Source: Aspidiotus rigidus
Taxonomy: Eukaryota; Arthropoda; Insecta; Hemiptera; Diaspididae
Length of the DNA stretch: 64,000 nucleotides
Assembly: GCA_035079385.1 (NCBI GenBank)
Contig: JAVHKY010000052.1
Location: 7,812,001 to 7,876,000 of the forward strand
Direction of reading: 5' to 3'
The notes under the pieces: generated by a model
The model's database searches: none
Seen by the model: only the letters and a program-made list of their open reading frames with translations
Told to the model about the DNA's origin: nothing
Shown here: positions 1 to 10,640 of the stretch, piece after piece
Layout: every line of letters starts with the position of its first letter
Position numbering within the stretch: the stretch's first letter is position 1
Program-made: the position numbers and the translations under genes

Positions 1-185
1 AAATCTTTGGTATGTTATATAGGTTGATAAAATCGATAAATTACATTTAGCAAGTAGACTTGAAGAAAAAGGGGAAAAAAAAAATAAATAAATAAAATAA
101 AGTTTAGATAACATTGATAATAATTACATTTTTAGCAATTAGATTTGAACAAAAAGAGAGAGAGACCAAAATAGAGAGAAAATAT
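1..185. other. A-rich flank with a diverged short repeat pair
   Basis: No gene is seen here. A roughly 40-base stretch at 31-70 recurs with changes at 112-157: both hold TTACATTT..AGCAA then AGA.TTGAA and an A-rich tail. This lies where the 3' end and 3' LTR of the neighbouring minus-strand Gypsy element would be, but no polypurine tract or copy of its 5' flank is clear. The 3' LTR is probably beyond the window edge or lost. Confidence 0.4.
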
Positions 186-3100
186 TTAATATTTATACAC
201 TTGAAAATTCTCGAATCTCTTGGGTGACTGCCTATGGCGCACTGGTCGTGTTGATATACTGGTAGCTTGTCTCTCATTATCGCTCAAGGTTGATGGCGCA
301 GGTGCTGTTAACACTGATGTTGGTTTCTCTGTTTCGGGAAGGTCAAAGGTAACCTTTCTCTGAACTGGTTGATGAGCTACAATTTGTGTTGGTCTCAGCT
401 GGTCAATATGTTTTGTGACCTCTCGATCGTTATCCACTTTGATTGTATAGTGGAGTTTTCCTAAGCATGCAGTCACTGTTCCAAATTTCCAAATAGGTTT
501 TTTCAAAACATAAGAGTAGATTAACTGGACTCTGTCTCCTACCAAGAAGTTTCGTTTCACAGGAGTTCTATCTTGATTTCTCTTGATGGTATTAGGTTTG
601 ATCGCATCTAATCGCAGACGTAGTCGCCGGTTGAGATACTTCTCTGCCGGACTCAGTCCGTCCGCAAGAGGAGTCGCTCGAAAATATAGTAATATTTCTC
701 TGATTTTATTTTGGATAGATGTGCCTTCTAGTTCCATTTTGTTTAGCTTTGACTTCACAATTTGCACATATCTTTCGGCTAGACCATTTGTTGATGGGTG
801 TAGAGGAGCGATTTTGATTTGATGAATTCCATGCTGCTTGGCATAACATTGAAAATGTTGGCTTGTAAATATTGATGCATTGTCCGATACCATAACCAGA
901 GGGTAGCCATGTTGACTAAACACCTCTTCTAGCCCAATTATAGTTGATTCTGACGTTGGAGCGTCCTTGAAAATACGGACTTCTGGCCATTTAGATAGAG
1001 CATCTACAACAATTAAGAACTGATATCCATCTTTTGGACCTGCGAAGTCTATGTGGATTCTATCAAAATTTTTCTCTGGTGGGTCCCAGTGCTGAGTTGG
1101 GACTTTTCCTGGTTTCTTCTGGTTTGTTGCACAGGGTTCACAAGAACGGACCATGTGCTCAATATCTTTGTCAATAGATGGCCAAAAACAATAACGACGT
1201 GATAGCTGTTTCATTTTCACTATCCCTATATGTGTATGATGAAGTTCCCGAAGGATTGATTTACGGAGGGACTCTGGAATATAGACTCGATCGCCTTTGA
1301 AGATCACTCCTTTTGAAATGGTGAATTCTGGTTCCTTGTCGTATGTACCATTTTGCAGGCTAACCAGTAGCTTTGATAGATATGGATCTTTAGCTGTTTC
1401 TTCAGCAATAGATTCACTGGTGACAACTATTGATGAAATCTGGTTGATTGTTTGAGATTGACAGCATACTAAGTCTTGATCAAGAATTTGTTGACATTCC
1501 GTTGGTGTCATTGTTGGTAATGGAGCTCTTGACAGATAGTCAACATTTGCATGTTGCTCACTTGGACGATGCTTTATCTCATAATTGAACATACTAAGAT
1601 AAGCGGCATAACGATACAGCCGCGCTGCTGTCATTGCTGGTAATTTATTATGCTGGTGAAAAATTCTTGTGAGTGGACGATTATCTGTTACCAAGGTAAA
1701 TTTTTGCCCATAGATATAGATAAAGAATTTTTCAACTGCAAACATAATGGCTAAGGCTTCACGGTCGATCTGGCTATAGTTTTGTTCTGCACTGGTTAAG
1801 GATCGCGATATAAACATTACTGGTTTTTCTATTCCATCTATTATGTGTGACAGAACAGCTGCAACTCCTACTGGGCTAGCATCGCATGCAACTACAATTG
1901 GTAACTTTGGATCATACTGTACAAGGATCTTCTCACTTGTGATATAACTCTTTAATTTGATGAATGCTGCTTCACACGGTGCTGTCCATTTGAATGGCAA
2001 ATCCTTGTGGAGTAAACGACGTAAAGGATGTGTTAATGTGGAAGTGTCTGGTATAAATCTTGAATAGTAAGTAATTAACCCAAGAAATTGTTTTACTTCC
2101 ACTGCTGATGTTGGTCTGGGCGCGTCTCTAACAGCTTCAACCTTTCCTGGATCTTTTTTGATTTGATTCCCTTCAATTATATACCCAAGATACTTGACTT
2201 GTTTTTGAAACCACTTGCATTTCTGTTTATTCAAGTGTAAGTCATTTTCTTCTAGACGACGCAAACATGCAATTAAGTTTTCCTGGCATTCTTCATCATC
2301 CTTACCATGGACAAGTATGTCGTCAAAATACATTATTACCCCTTTTAGGCCGGCTATAACTTTAGCCATGGCTTGATGAAATTCAGCTGGTGCTGTTTTG
2401 ATACCAAATCCAAGTCGATTTAGTTGAAAAGTACCGCGATGCGTGGAAATGGTTTGGATTGCTGCACTAGCCTTGTCAACTTTCAAGTGTAGGTAGGCTT
2501 TAAACAAATCCAATTTACAGTATGAAGTTGAACCTTTCAATTCACAAAGTTTTTCATCGATCTTTGGAATAGGATAGTGATTATCGACAAGTTGTCTATT
2601 TACAGCCACTTTGTAATCAGCACAAAGTCGCACTTTACCCTGTGGTTTTGGAATTGGAACTAAAGGTGATCCCCAATCTGAATGTTGAATTGGAGAAATT
2701 ACACCATCTTTGATTAATTCATCGAGTTCAGCTTCAACTGCTGGTCGTAAGGCAAAAGGTATTTCACGCGGTTTCACAAAAACAGGTTTTGATTTTTCTC
2801 GAAGCTGTAGTGAACATGTCACATTTGGAATTTCACCAACACGTTGTTCAAAAATTTTTGGGAACTTGGCTTCTAGATCTATGGTTGATAACAAGTTGAT
2901 TTCTTGAGTTGATTGCTCATGCTGAAAACGTTCTACATCCAGTTGTTCTAGATTTATATTAAGGTGTCGGATCCACGATCTTCCTGCTAGACTTTCATAT
3001 CCATTTGGTACAACAAATAATACTTCCTTCGATATTTTCTTCCCATACTGAGCAGTTACTATCGCCATTCCTATTGGATTAATGATACCACGATCATATG

Positions 3101-4379
3101 TTCGAAATCTCACTGTAGGAGGACGTAAGAGTGGTTGTGGGTTAAGTTGTTTGAATTGAGCTTCTGGTAACAGTGTATATCCACACCCACTGTCAACTTC
3201 AAACTCATTTTTTAACCCATTGATCTTGATTATCACAAAAAATTTCTCAGTATCTTCTGAAATAGGTTGTAAGTCAAATAACTCGACAGTTTCAATTTGT
3301 GATTTTTCATTCTTAACTGGAATGCTTGTTAGCTGCCCTATGAATAAATCATCATCAATATCTTCATTATGGAGCCATTTATTACTCTCAACTGGTTTCT
3401 CTGGTTTTCTGTTTGACTTCATAATTGTTGTTATACATACTTTTGAAACGTGCCCTATTTTGGAACACTTGTCACATCTTAATTTTTCCTTTGGTATTCT
3501 ACAATCTTTAACAAAATGATTTGATCTACCACACTGTAAGCATACTCCATCGATTCCAAGCTCTTTAAAATTAATTCGTTGACGAGATTTACTACGATAA
3601 GCTGATCTTTTATTTGATGACCTTGATTTTGAACGATTTCTGTAAAAACTATGGGAATCCTGATGGTTCCTTGAACGAGAAATACGATTAATAGACGTTG
3701 ATTCTAACATACTGGAAGTTTTTGCACCATTGGTCATCTCTGATGAATTAGATTGTGATGCCTCTAAACTGAGAGCTTTTTTTATTGCGTCACTCAAACT
3801 GATATTGTCTTCTTGCAAGAGTTTTTCTCTGATACTTGAATCACGTAGACCTCGAATAAATTGGGCGCGCAAAAATAGGTCAGAAACTGATTTTCCACAA
3901 ACACAGTCAAAATCGCAGGTAAGTAGAAATTTTCGTAGAGCTGCCACATATTCACCTATACGTTCTTTATTACCCTGTATGCGGGAAAGAAAACGGTGTT
4001 GTTCGACGATAATATTTGGTTTTGGACATAGATGCTTTTGAATTGAATCGGCAATCTGTTGATAAGAAAGTTCATCCAAGGATAGGGGAAGGTTGATAGC
4101 TTCAGTTTCGTGATAAGTTTCACTACCAATACTGCTTAAAAAGAAACGTTTGTATTGTTTCTTTTCAGCATCTGTCTGTAAACTAAAATTGTGCATAGCT
4201 GCATAATTCTCAAAACGGTTGCGATACTGCGCAAATGTTTCTTTCTTTCGGTCAAAAGTTTCAAAAACTGGAACAGATTTCTGTTGAACTGCCACTGGAC
4301 CTACTGGTTGAGTAAATGTGTTCATCGATTCTTTGAATGCCGTTAAGAAGGCGGTAAATTGTTCTTCACTCATTGCCAT
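186..4379 (-). CDS. Gypsy (Ty3-like) LTR retrotransposon Gag-Pol polyprotein
   Basis: A single open frame encodes capsid, protease, reverse transcriptase, RNase H and integrase. Counting from the upstream Met at 4439, it shows a Gag region to about residue 290, then two CCHC zinc knuckles (CLQCGRSNHFVKDC near 300 and a second just after). Next come a retropepsin core (VDSGCGYTLLP near 415), RT with YFDD near 703, RNase H (ACDAS near 853, DREAL, TDNRPL), an HHCC integrase finger, and the DDE core (HIDFAG near 1131, SDNAS near 1187, LAERY near 1222). The frame is open to 4439, but that leader is hydrophobic (MEICIWFVSIFFFLL) and unlike Gag, so I start at the MAMSEEQF methionine. All catalytic motifs look intact, which makes this the youngest-looking coding element here. 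It is a K02A2.6-like Gypsy by motif; the exact clade is uncertain. Confidence 0.9.
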   Translation of the reverse strand: MAMSEEQFTAFLTAFKESMNTFTQPVGPVAVQQKSVPVFETFDRKKETFAQYRNRFENYAAMHNFSLQTDAEKKQYKRFFLSSIGSETYHETEAINLPLSLDELSYQQIADSIQKHLCPKPNIIVEQHRFLSRIQGNKERIGEYVAALRKFLLTCDFDCVCGKSVSDLFLRAQFIRGLRDSSIREKLLQEDNISLSDAIKKALSLEASQSNSSEMTNGAKTSSMLESTSINRISRSRNHQDSHSFYRNRSKSRSSNKRSAYRSKSRQRINFKELGIDGVCLQCGRSNHFVKDCRIPKEKLRCDKCSKIGHVSKVCITTIMKSNRKPEKPVESNKWLHNEDIDDDLFIGQLTSIPVKNEKSQIETVELFDLQPISEDTEKFFVIIKINGLKNEFEVDSGCGYTLLPEAQFKQLNPQPLLRPPTVRFRTYDRGIINPIGMAIVTAQYGKKISKEVLFVVPNGYESLAGRSWIRHLNINLEQLDVERFQHEQSTQEINLLSTIDLEAKFPKIFEQRVGEIPNVTCSLQLREKSKPVFVKPREIPFALRPAVEAELDELIKDGVISPIQHSDWGSPLVPIPKPQGKVRLCADYKVAVNRQLVDNHYPIPKIDEKLCELKGSTSYCKLDLFKAYLHLKVDKASAAIQTISTHRGTFQLNRLGFGIKTAPAEFHQAMAKVIAGLKGVIMYFDDILVHGKDDEECQENLIACLRRLEENDLHLNKQKCKWFQKQVKYLGYIIEGNQIKKDPGKVEAVRDAPRPTSAVEVKQFLGLITYYSRFIPDTSTLTHPLRRLLHKDLPFKWTAPCEAAFIKLKSYITSEKILVQYDPKLPIVVACDASPVGVAAVLSHIIDGIEKPVMFISRSLTSAEQNYSQIDREALAIMFAVEKFFIYIYGQKFTLVTDNRPLTRIFHQHNKLPAMTAARLYRYAAYLSMFNYEIKHRPSEQHANVDYLSRAPLPTMTPTECQQILDQDLVCCQSQTINQISSIVVTSESIAEETAKDPYLSKLLVSLQNGTYDKEPEFTISKGVIFKGDRVYIPESLRKSILRELHHTHIGIVKMKQLSRRYCFWPSIDKDIEHMVRSCEPCATNQKKPGKVPTQHWDPPEKNFDRIHIDFAGPKDGYQFLIVVDALSKWPEVRIFKDAPTSESTIIGLEEVFSQHGYPLVMVSDNASIFTSQHFQCYAKQHGIHQIKIAPLHPSTNGLAERYVQIVKSKLNKMELEGTSIQNKIREILLYFRATPLADGLSPAEKYLNRRLRLRLDAIKPNTIKRNQDRTPVKRNFLVGDRVQLIYSYVLKKPIWKFGTVTACLGKLHYTIKVDNDREVTKHIDQLRPTQIVAHQPVQRKVTFDLPETEKPTSVLTAPAPSTLSDNERQATSISTRPVRHRQSPKRFENFQVYKY

Positions 4380-4670
4380 ATTGTAGGTATTGATTAGTAG
4401 GAAAAAGAAAATTGATACGAACCAAATGCAAATCTCCACAGATGTAGAAACGAGTCGAATAGTCGTTGGTTGTACAACAATGAAATCAGCTAACAGCTAG
4501 CGTCAGGTAAAATCTTGAAAATCAAGGCAGATGCAATAACATGCTATAGGCACACATCACCGGCATTGAACGTTCGAATAGAAAAAATTAATTGATATTA
4601 TCGACAGTTATAATTCAATTCACTAATTATGGGAAAAAAAAAAAAATTTTGTGAAATACTACATTTTATA

Positions 4671-4680
4671 CTCGTCGCCA
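4671..4680 (-). promoter_or_regulatory. Primer-binding site of the Gypsy element
   Basis: The minus strand reads TGGCGACGAG here, about 290 bases upstream of the Gag start. TGG pairs with the CCA end of a tRNA, and this sequence follows the 5' LTR in many arthropod Gypsy elements. The same motif occurs at 16311-16321 beside a Gypsy gag relic in this window. Confidence 0.65.
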
Positions 4681-5660
4681 ATTTATTGTTATGTATGATT
4701 ATGAAAAGGAAAAGAATATTCGATAGACCACTTGATATTTTATTGATAGATACGTTGAAACGTTGATACAGATTCATACATACTGAATTGATAGGTAACA
4801 TATGATATTAGATAGGTATTTACATTTTAGCAGTGTTGTCATTTCTAGCGGAGGTTCATACAGTACAGTTAGTCTATTCAATAAAATGTGATTACGAGAG
4901 TATTGATGAATAGATTATATATATTTCATGAGAGATTGCTCAGCTCCCAACAAATTAGACGCGAGAGAGACTATTTCTAAGAACAATTTCTACTATCTGC
5001 AAGTTATGAAATATGTACAAATGAAACGAGATTTTTTACAATGCGATGGGAAACTGAAATGAATAATTGCGAATAAAAACGTAACAGGGAACAGAATGAT
5101 TTAAAAGTCGATCATGGATTGCAAATGCGGTAAGTATCCCGGCTTTGTGGCCCACGATTCAATTTTGAATTTTAATTTACCTATACTTAGATCTAAGTAC
5201 TTTGAAGTTGACTACAAAGGTAGTATAATAATTACATTGTTGTGTTTTGAGCAGACAAATGAAGTTTGTGGTAGTATTAATTAATCAAGGATTTCAATTC
5301 TATGTAATGTTAGGCCTACAATTTGTGTTTCTTATTATTCTTATCTCATGACAAAAATGACAATTGTTGGAAGGGTGTAATATCAGCGTTGTTTGTACTC
5401 AACAGTGGTTGCTTCAGGTTATTGCTTATTAATTGTTGAGTGTTAGCTTTTACAAATAGAATCAAAAAGATGTGATGGGAATTCTTAAAAAGGCGGTTCA
5501 CACAATATGAATGAAATTGAATACAAATGAAAGGGAATGTCTTACAAGCAATGGGAATATGAAATGAATAATTACAAATAAAAAAGTAGGAAATAGGATA
5601 ATCAAAAATTGATTGTGAATGTGATATCCTAGCTTTGTAATATCAGTAATTCGCCGACCC
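4681..5660 (-). other. Probable 5' LTR and flank of the Gypsy element
   Basis: Non-coding and AT-rich. By position the element's 5' LTR should begin at about 4681 and run rightward, but without a second LTR copy its outer edge cannot be set. A diverged direct repeat of about 100 bases lies at 5039-5150 and 5545-5645, sharing GAAATGAATAATT, AATAAAAA and a final CCTAGCTTTGTAA-like end. Confidence 0.4.
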
Positions 5661-5665
5661 TCGTA

Positions 5666-5697
5666 ACAGCCCGCCTGCGGGCTGCTTGTTTTTTTTT
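5666..5697 (+). terminator. Hairpin plus T-run resembling an intrinsic terminator
   Basis: CAGCCCG pairs with CGGGCTG across a CCTG loop (5666-5683), giving a 7-bp GC-rich stem. CTTG and ten T residues (5688-5697) follow. The shape is that of a bacterial intrinsic terminator, but no bacterial gene is adjacent and the surroundings are insect-like. Function is not claimed. Confidence 0.3.
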
Positions 5698-5764
5698 CTA
5701 TTTTTCTATTTATAGGTGTTATTCGTCTAAGGTATCTTCTTTCATTCTATTATTCTTTGTACAT

Positions 5765-5901
<137 letters not shown>

Positions 5902-6259
5902 AGTTGGTATGCGAATCGCTTTTTTTTTTATGTCAATAGTCATATCAATGAATACCTCTCTCTTCTGAATGTTTTTCGCTTTTTTCTTTCTTCTTCTCTC
6001 GACGTATGTATTTCTACCGTTCCTTTATCACCGTCTTCTTTGGTTCTACTTCTTTCCATATCAAAAAAAACTGTACGCGAATGCGCGCGCAAAACGTACG
6101 TACTGTGCAGGTGAACATATGAGCTAAAAATTTACACGCGTTTTTAACAAATCGTTTGTGGCGGAGTGGACCGAGGCGCAGATGAGCATGTGTGTATTAC
6201 TGCTTGCATGCTTTGTACGTCTTCGAAAAACACGCAAACACCCGTCGCGAGTTCGACAA

Positions 6260-6337
6260 CGCGAAATACTCAAATGTTACGCGAAATACTCAAATGTTAG
6301 GGATGACCCAAATGTACCGGATGACCCATATGTACCG
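6260..6337. repeat. Two adjacent short tandem duplications
   Basis: A 20-bp unit (CGCGAAATACTCAAATGTTA) occurs twice in tandem at 6260-6299. An 18-bp unit with GATGACCCA..TGTACCG, also twice, follows directly. A 76-codon + strand frame crosses both but has no recognisable domain. Confidence 0.85.
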
Positions 6338-6458
6338 GAACATATAATATATACAGTAATAGAATGCACGTATAATATTCGGTTTTAGCTATTTTTTAGC
6401 TAAATTGTATCGGACAGTTCAGGAAGGAGTGAAAGGTGGAGGTCCTTTTTTTATGAAT

Positions 6459-6513
<55 letters not shown>

Positions 6514-6610
6514 TAGATAGATATAGATAGATATAGATAGATATAGATAGATATAGATAGATATAGATAGATATAGATAGATATAGATAGATAGATAGAT
6601 AGATAGATAG
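6459..6610. repeat. (GATA)n / (GATATA)n microsatellite
   Basis: About 150 bases of GATA repeats with an interior block where the unit becomes ATAGATAGAT-like. The reading frames across it (Tyr/Leu/Ser/Ile-rich) are artefacts. Confidence 0.97.
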
Positions 6611-7118
6611 GACTGTAGACTTAGTCGCATTGTCCTGTAGTATGCCTTCCATAGCAAACTTGAAAAAAAATTTTTTACACATGCAGCCTACAGACCCCTA
6701 GAAACACAAAATTGCTAACTCGCCATCTACGCTGTGTTTAATTTTTGTACCCCGAAATTGTTTCTATAGTTGGACCCTAATAAGCAAAACTCGACCAAGC
6801 GACAATCATGTAGTTTTGTGATATTTAGACTTCAAGGAAATTGGTCATTTAAAAATAGATGAAGGTCGATATTTTCAATTCATAATTATTCGACGAGTAT
6901 TGCGTTTCCAATTTTTTAATCAGCACCGTTGGAAAATGCTCGTTGAGCTCTTTCCAACAGTGTATATGTTATGGTACAAGTACGTCGACGGTTCAAGTAG
7001 GTTTTCCGCTGCCGCGGAGCGCGTGATTACACGCCAGCGCGTGATTTCACGACCACCTTGTTGCCGAGTAGACGCGTTGAATGAACGAGCTCGGCGCCTT
7101 CAACCGCTCGACCACAGG

Positions 7119-7556
7119 GCAGCGCTTACGAGAATGCGTTTGTTTACCCTTCATTATTTGGACTCCTACTTTTCGGGCAGTCATGCTGCGCTGTTTACCT
7201 TTAGTTTATCTGTCTTAATGATTAAATTTCTTTCGATTATCGGCAATTGTCTCTATTAATAGTTGATAATTTCGTAATAAATGTTACAAATGGAAGATGG
7301 GAAATATGAATCTGGAAATTATTCGTAATACTGTCAAGGCAGCGCTTACGAGAATGCGTTTGTTTACCCTTCATTATTTCGACTCGTACTTTTCGAGCAG
7401 TTATGCTGCACTGTTTACCTTTAGTTTACTAGTCTTAATGATTAAATTTCTTTCAATTATCGGCAATTGCCTCTGTTGATAGTTGATAATTTCGTCATAA
7501 ATGTTACGAATGAAAATGTTTGAAAGATGGGAAATATTAATCGTGAAATTATTCGC
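7119..7556. repeat. 220-bp tandem duplication in element X copy A
   Basis: AGCGCTTACGAGAATGCG starts at 7121 and again at 7341. The two units are about 90% alike and end with GTTGATAATTTCGT. The same pair with the same 220-bp spacing is in copy B at 55759 and 55979, so the duplication predates the spread of the element. Confidence 0.9.
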
Positions 7557-7814
7557 AAGACCGTTCTCTATGTTTCGTAATTTCTTATCACTTAAGCGTT
7601 TTTCTTTTTATCAGGAAGAAAATACTCGTATTTACGTCTTCTTTCTCACGTATCAGAAAAACAAAGTCAAAACAAATTAGAACATGCATGATCGATCAAT
7701 TAAAATGAATTGAAATGATTGGTATTATATATAACTAATAAAGAAGAACGTATGAATTATTGTTATTTGGAATTAATTGAAATTTGTGTACGATTCAGAA
7801 TACAACCTTGAGTG

Positions 7815-8880
7815 TAATTCAAATTTTGATTCTATTAATTTTTCATGGTTTGTTTCTTAGTCTAATTGAAACATATTCCAATTGATTCCATCATTTTTTT
7901 ATGGTTTCTCCGTGGTTTCTCCCTTGGTCTAACTGAAATGAATGTTGATACTATCAATCTATTCATGGTTTCACCCTGAGTCTAATTTAAATGTTGATTT
8001 CATCAATTTTTTATGGTTTCTTCCTTAGTCTAATTCAAATTTTGAATCTATCAATTTTTCATGGTTTCTTTTTTAGTCTAATTGAATCATATTGGTTCCA
8101 TAAATTTTTTTATGGTTTCCTCCCTGGTCTAACTCAAATGTTGATTCTATCAATCTATTTATGGTATTCTCCCTGAGTCTAATTGAAATGTTGATTCTAT
8201 CAATCGATTTATGGTTTCTCCCTATAAGTCTAATTTAAATGTTGATTCCATCAATTTTTTATGGTTTCTTCCTTAGTCTAATTCAAATTTTGAATTTATC
8301 AATTTTTTGTGGTTTCTTTTTTAGTCTAATTGAAACATATTGGTTCCATCAATTTTTTCATGGTTTCTTCCCTGGTCTAACTCAAATGTTGATTCAATCA
8401 ATCTATTTATGGTTTCTCCCTGAGTCTAATTTAAATGTTGATTCCATCAATTTTTATGATTTCTTCCTTAGTCTAGTTCAGATTTTGAATCTATCAATTT
8501 TTCAGGGTTCTTCCTTGGTCTAATTGAAACATATTGATTCCATCAATTTTTTTATGGTTTCCTCCTTGGCCTAACTCAAATGTTGATTCAATCAATCTAT
8601 TTATGGTTTTTCCCTGAGTCTAATTTAAATGTTGATTCCATCAATTTTTTTATGGTTTCCTCCTTGGCCTAACTCAAATGTTGATTCTATCAATCTATTT
8701 ATGGTTTTTCCCTGAGTCTAATTTAAATGTTGATTCCATCAATTTTTCATCATGGTTTCTTCCTTAGTCTAATTGAAACTATTGATTCCATTAATTTTTT
8801 TATGGTTCTTTCCTTGGTCTAACTCAAATGTTGATTCTAGTAATTCATTTTTGATTTCTCCTTCAGCCTAATTCAAATTT
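7815..8880. repeat. 48-bp minisatellite in element X copy A
   Basis: About 22 imperfect units built on TTGATTCCATCAATTTTT, ATGGTTTCTTCC and TTAGTCTAATTCAAA. The 48-bp period keeps a 16-residue repeat open in one frame (Phe/Leu/Ile-rich), which explains the short + strand frames here; I do not call them genes. Confidence 0.9.
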
Positions 8881-9350
8881 TGATGCGGACTATGTATTTT
8901 TAAATGAACTTAAAAATGTAACTTTTGTAGACGATCTTTTCCGCGAGGAGGATATGTCATAAATTACTTTCAAATTATGTCATATTATTACTAGAAATAA
9001 ATTAGTTCTTCCTCACTCATATGAAACTCATTGCGTGAATACCATTCCTGTAACACGCCATATGACGATCTTTTATGCAATGTGTAAAGTCACAAAACAT
9101 CGCACTTTTCTGTTATTATTCACCCACATAAATTTACGTGCGATTTTTAAAGTCTGAAAACATCGCGTTTTTGTGTTATTATTCCTCCACATAAATTTAC
9201 TATTACCTATCGTAGAAAAATAATGTTAATAAAAAAAAAAGATTTAAAACAAATTTCCGGAAAAAAAAAAATTACAAAAAATAGTCTGAACGGGGCTCGA
9301 ACCAGGGTTCAAATGACAAAACTTTGCATTTTAAGAAGAACATACGCATA

Positions 9351-10495
9351 CCGTAGCACGGGGTAATTTTGAACCACTATTTCATGTTTTTTCGATCTAG
9401 TTCATGGAGGGGTAGTGCTAGGAATCCAAATGAGGCGGTTTAGGACAGAGCTCATCACGACCTACCTTCAGTAATTTTTTCGAATTTTTTGGTTCAACTG
9501 TCAAGCCTCCCCGAGAGCTCAAAGTTGGGGTTCAAAATTACCCGCCGGTGGGGTAATTTTGAAACCCCACGTTTTCAGTTCAGAAACGGATTCATTATAC
9601 TTTTTATAACTAATCTGTTAAGGTCCCGATTGAATACGCTGTGAAATCAACATGAAATCGGAATAAAACGTGACAAAAACATACTGAAAAATTGATATTT
9701 TCTTAACAAAAATACAAATTTTCTAACTCAAAAACACATCGTGAAAAACTAATTTAGAATCAAAATACTGAGCTGTAGGTCTTCCAACCAATTTTCCGTG
9801 CTTTTTGTTCAACCGATTTAATGTACCCACAGGAATACCGAATTCTTTCGCCGCCTTCTTCATACTCATTGAACTTCAATAACAGCTTTCTCGAGCGTGG
9901 AATCATCCTATCGTTTGTAGGAATTCTTTTTCACATACGTACGAGGCATCACGAACTGCTTTGATAGGTACCTAAATTAATCAGTTCATCCATTAAAACC
10001 TTTATTAGAATACTTACAGGCAATTTTTCGATCAATCGATGCTAATAATATTCAATACTAACACTAGATCCTGTGATAAGAAATAGGTAAATACGTGTGT
10101 TCAAAATTACCCCACCGCATAAATGATACAATAACCTGAAAAAGAGACATTTTTGTACTAAGGTAAGTTATATTCATAGGAAAGAAGAAGGATCAACAAA
10201 ATACTTTCTGAAGTTACTTACCACAAATTACAAACTAAAATACGAACTCTATCAACACTTTTCGGGCTCAATTTTTGCTTCAAATTCTTAACAAACTTCG
10301 AAAAATTTTAACGGCACAAAAACTCGTTGTGATCACTTCGGTTTATTTTTTATCATCAATTTTAACCTTCGGACTATCTGGATAACGCATTCCGGCAGCG
10401 TCACACCTCATTTTTATGTCACCAGAGGTCGCTACAGCTCTACAGTTCCTTCATTCACATTTACCCCAAGGTTTCAAAATTACCCCGTGCTACGG
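9351..10495. mobile_element. Non-autonomous pogo-type DNA transposon
   Basis: The ends are perfect 23-bp inverted repeats (CCGTAGCACGGGGTAATTTT.. at 9351-9373 and its complement at 10473-10495), flanked by TA on both sides. The uninterrupted site is visible in element X copy B near 63790 (ACATACGTGGC). Interior copies of the GGGGTAATTTTGAA motif lie near 9510-9570 and 10100. A broken pogo N-terminal coding fragment inside supports the family. The DDE domain is absent. Confidence 0.85.
9755..9949 (-). pseudogene. Pogo transposase N-terminal (HTH-psq) fragment
   Basis: Reading left from 9949, the start MPRTYVKKNSYK is followed by one stop and one frameshift. It then continues with KKAAKEFGIPVGTLNRL and GRPTAQ. 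A Lys/Ala-rich helix, EFGIP and a final GRP are typical of the Pipsqueak-type helix-turn-helix at the N-terminus of pogo transposases. The catalytic part is missing, so the element must rely on another copy. Moderately sure of the family. Confidence 0.7.
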
Positions 10496-10640
10496 TACGT
10501 GGCTAGCAACGCACACGCGTCGACGAGCGTGGCTAAAAACACGCTCACCTACTTGTACCGTCAACCTACTTGTACCGTGACATATATAACTCCAAAATCT
10601 CAAAAATGTCGCTTGGTCGAGTTTTGCTTATTAGGGTCCA

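Larger units (their letters stand above)
6963..10589. mobile_element. Element X, copy A (non-autonomous TIR element)
   Basis: Collinear with 55385-63883. Both copies start with TATATGT.A.GGTACAAGTA and end with the inverse complement, TACTTGTACCGTGACATATA. The order inside is: a GC-rich start (CCGCTGCCGCGGAGCGCG), a 220-bp tandem duplication, a 48-bp minisatellite, an AT-rich 3' part, and a terminal block with two tandem copies of ACGGTACAAGTAGG-like sequence. Copy A carries a pogo-type insertion. No transposase is encoded. I could not assign a superfamily and found no certain TSD. Confidence 0.75.
6773..10640. mobile_element. Possible outer TIR element enclosing element X copy A
   Basis: A 34-base sequence at 6773-6806 (GGACCCTAATAAGC..) recurs as a perfect or near-perfect inverse complement at 10606-10640, just outside the ends of element X copy A. 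The flanks of copy B lack it. The left arm carries about 160 extra bases before element X. This suggests that element X landed inside another palindromic element. No TSD was identified. Confidence 0.5.

Noticed and set aside
583..822. + strand frames within the Gypsy, BEL and LINE coding regions
   Set aside because: They are antisense shadows of strongly supported minus-strand polyproteins.
4380..4439. Hydrophobic N-terminal extension of the Gypsy frame as a signal peptide
   Set aside because: Gag proteins do not start this way, and a better methionine follows at 4379; the extension is likely untranslated leader that happens to be open.
7991..8523. Phe/Leu/Ile-rich frames resembling membrane peptides
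   Set aside because: They follow the 48-bp minisatellite period and recur in the other copy with a different unit number.
9285..9312. B-box-like GGTTCGAGCCC (minus strand) suggesting a tRNA or SINE
   Set aside because: No A-box at a fitting distance and the T-stem does not pair; the sequence is part of element X in both copies.
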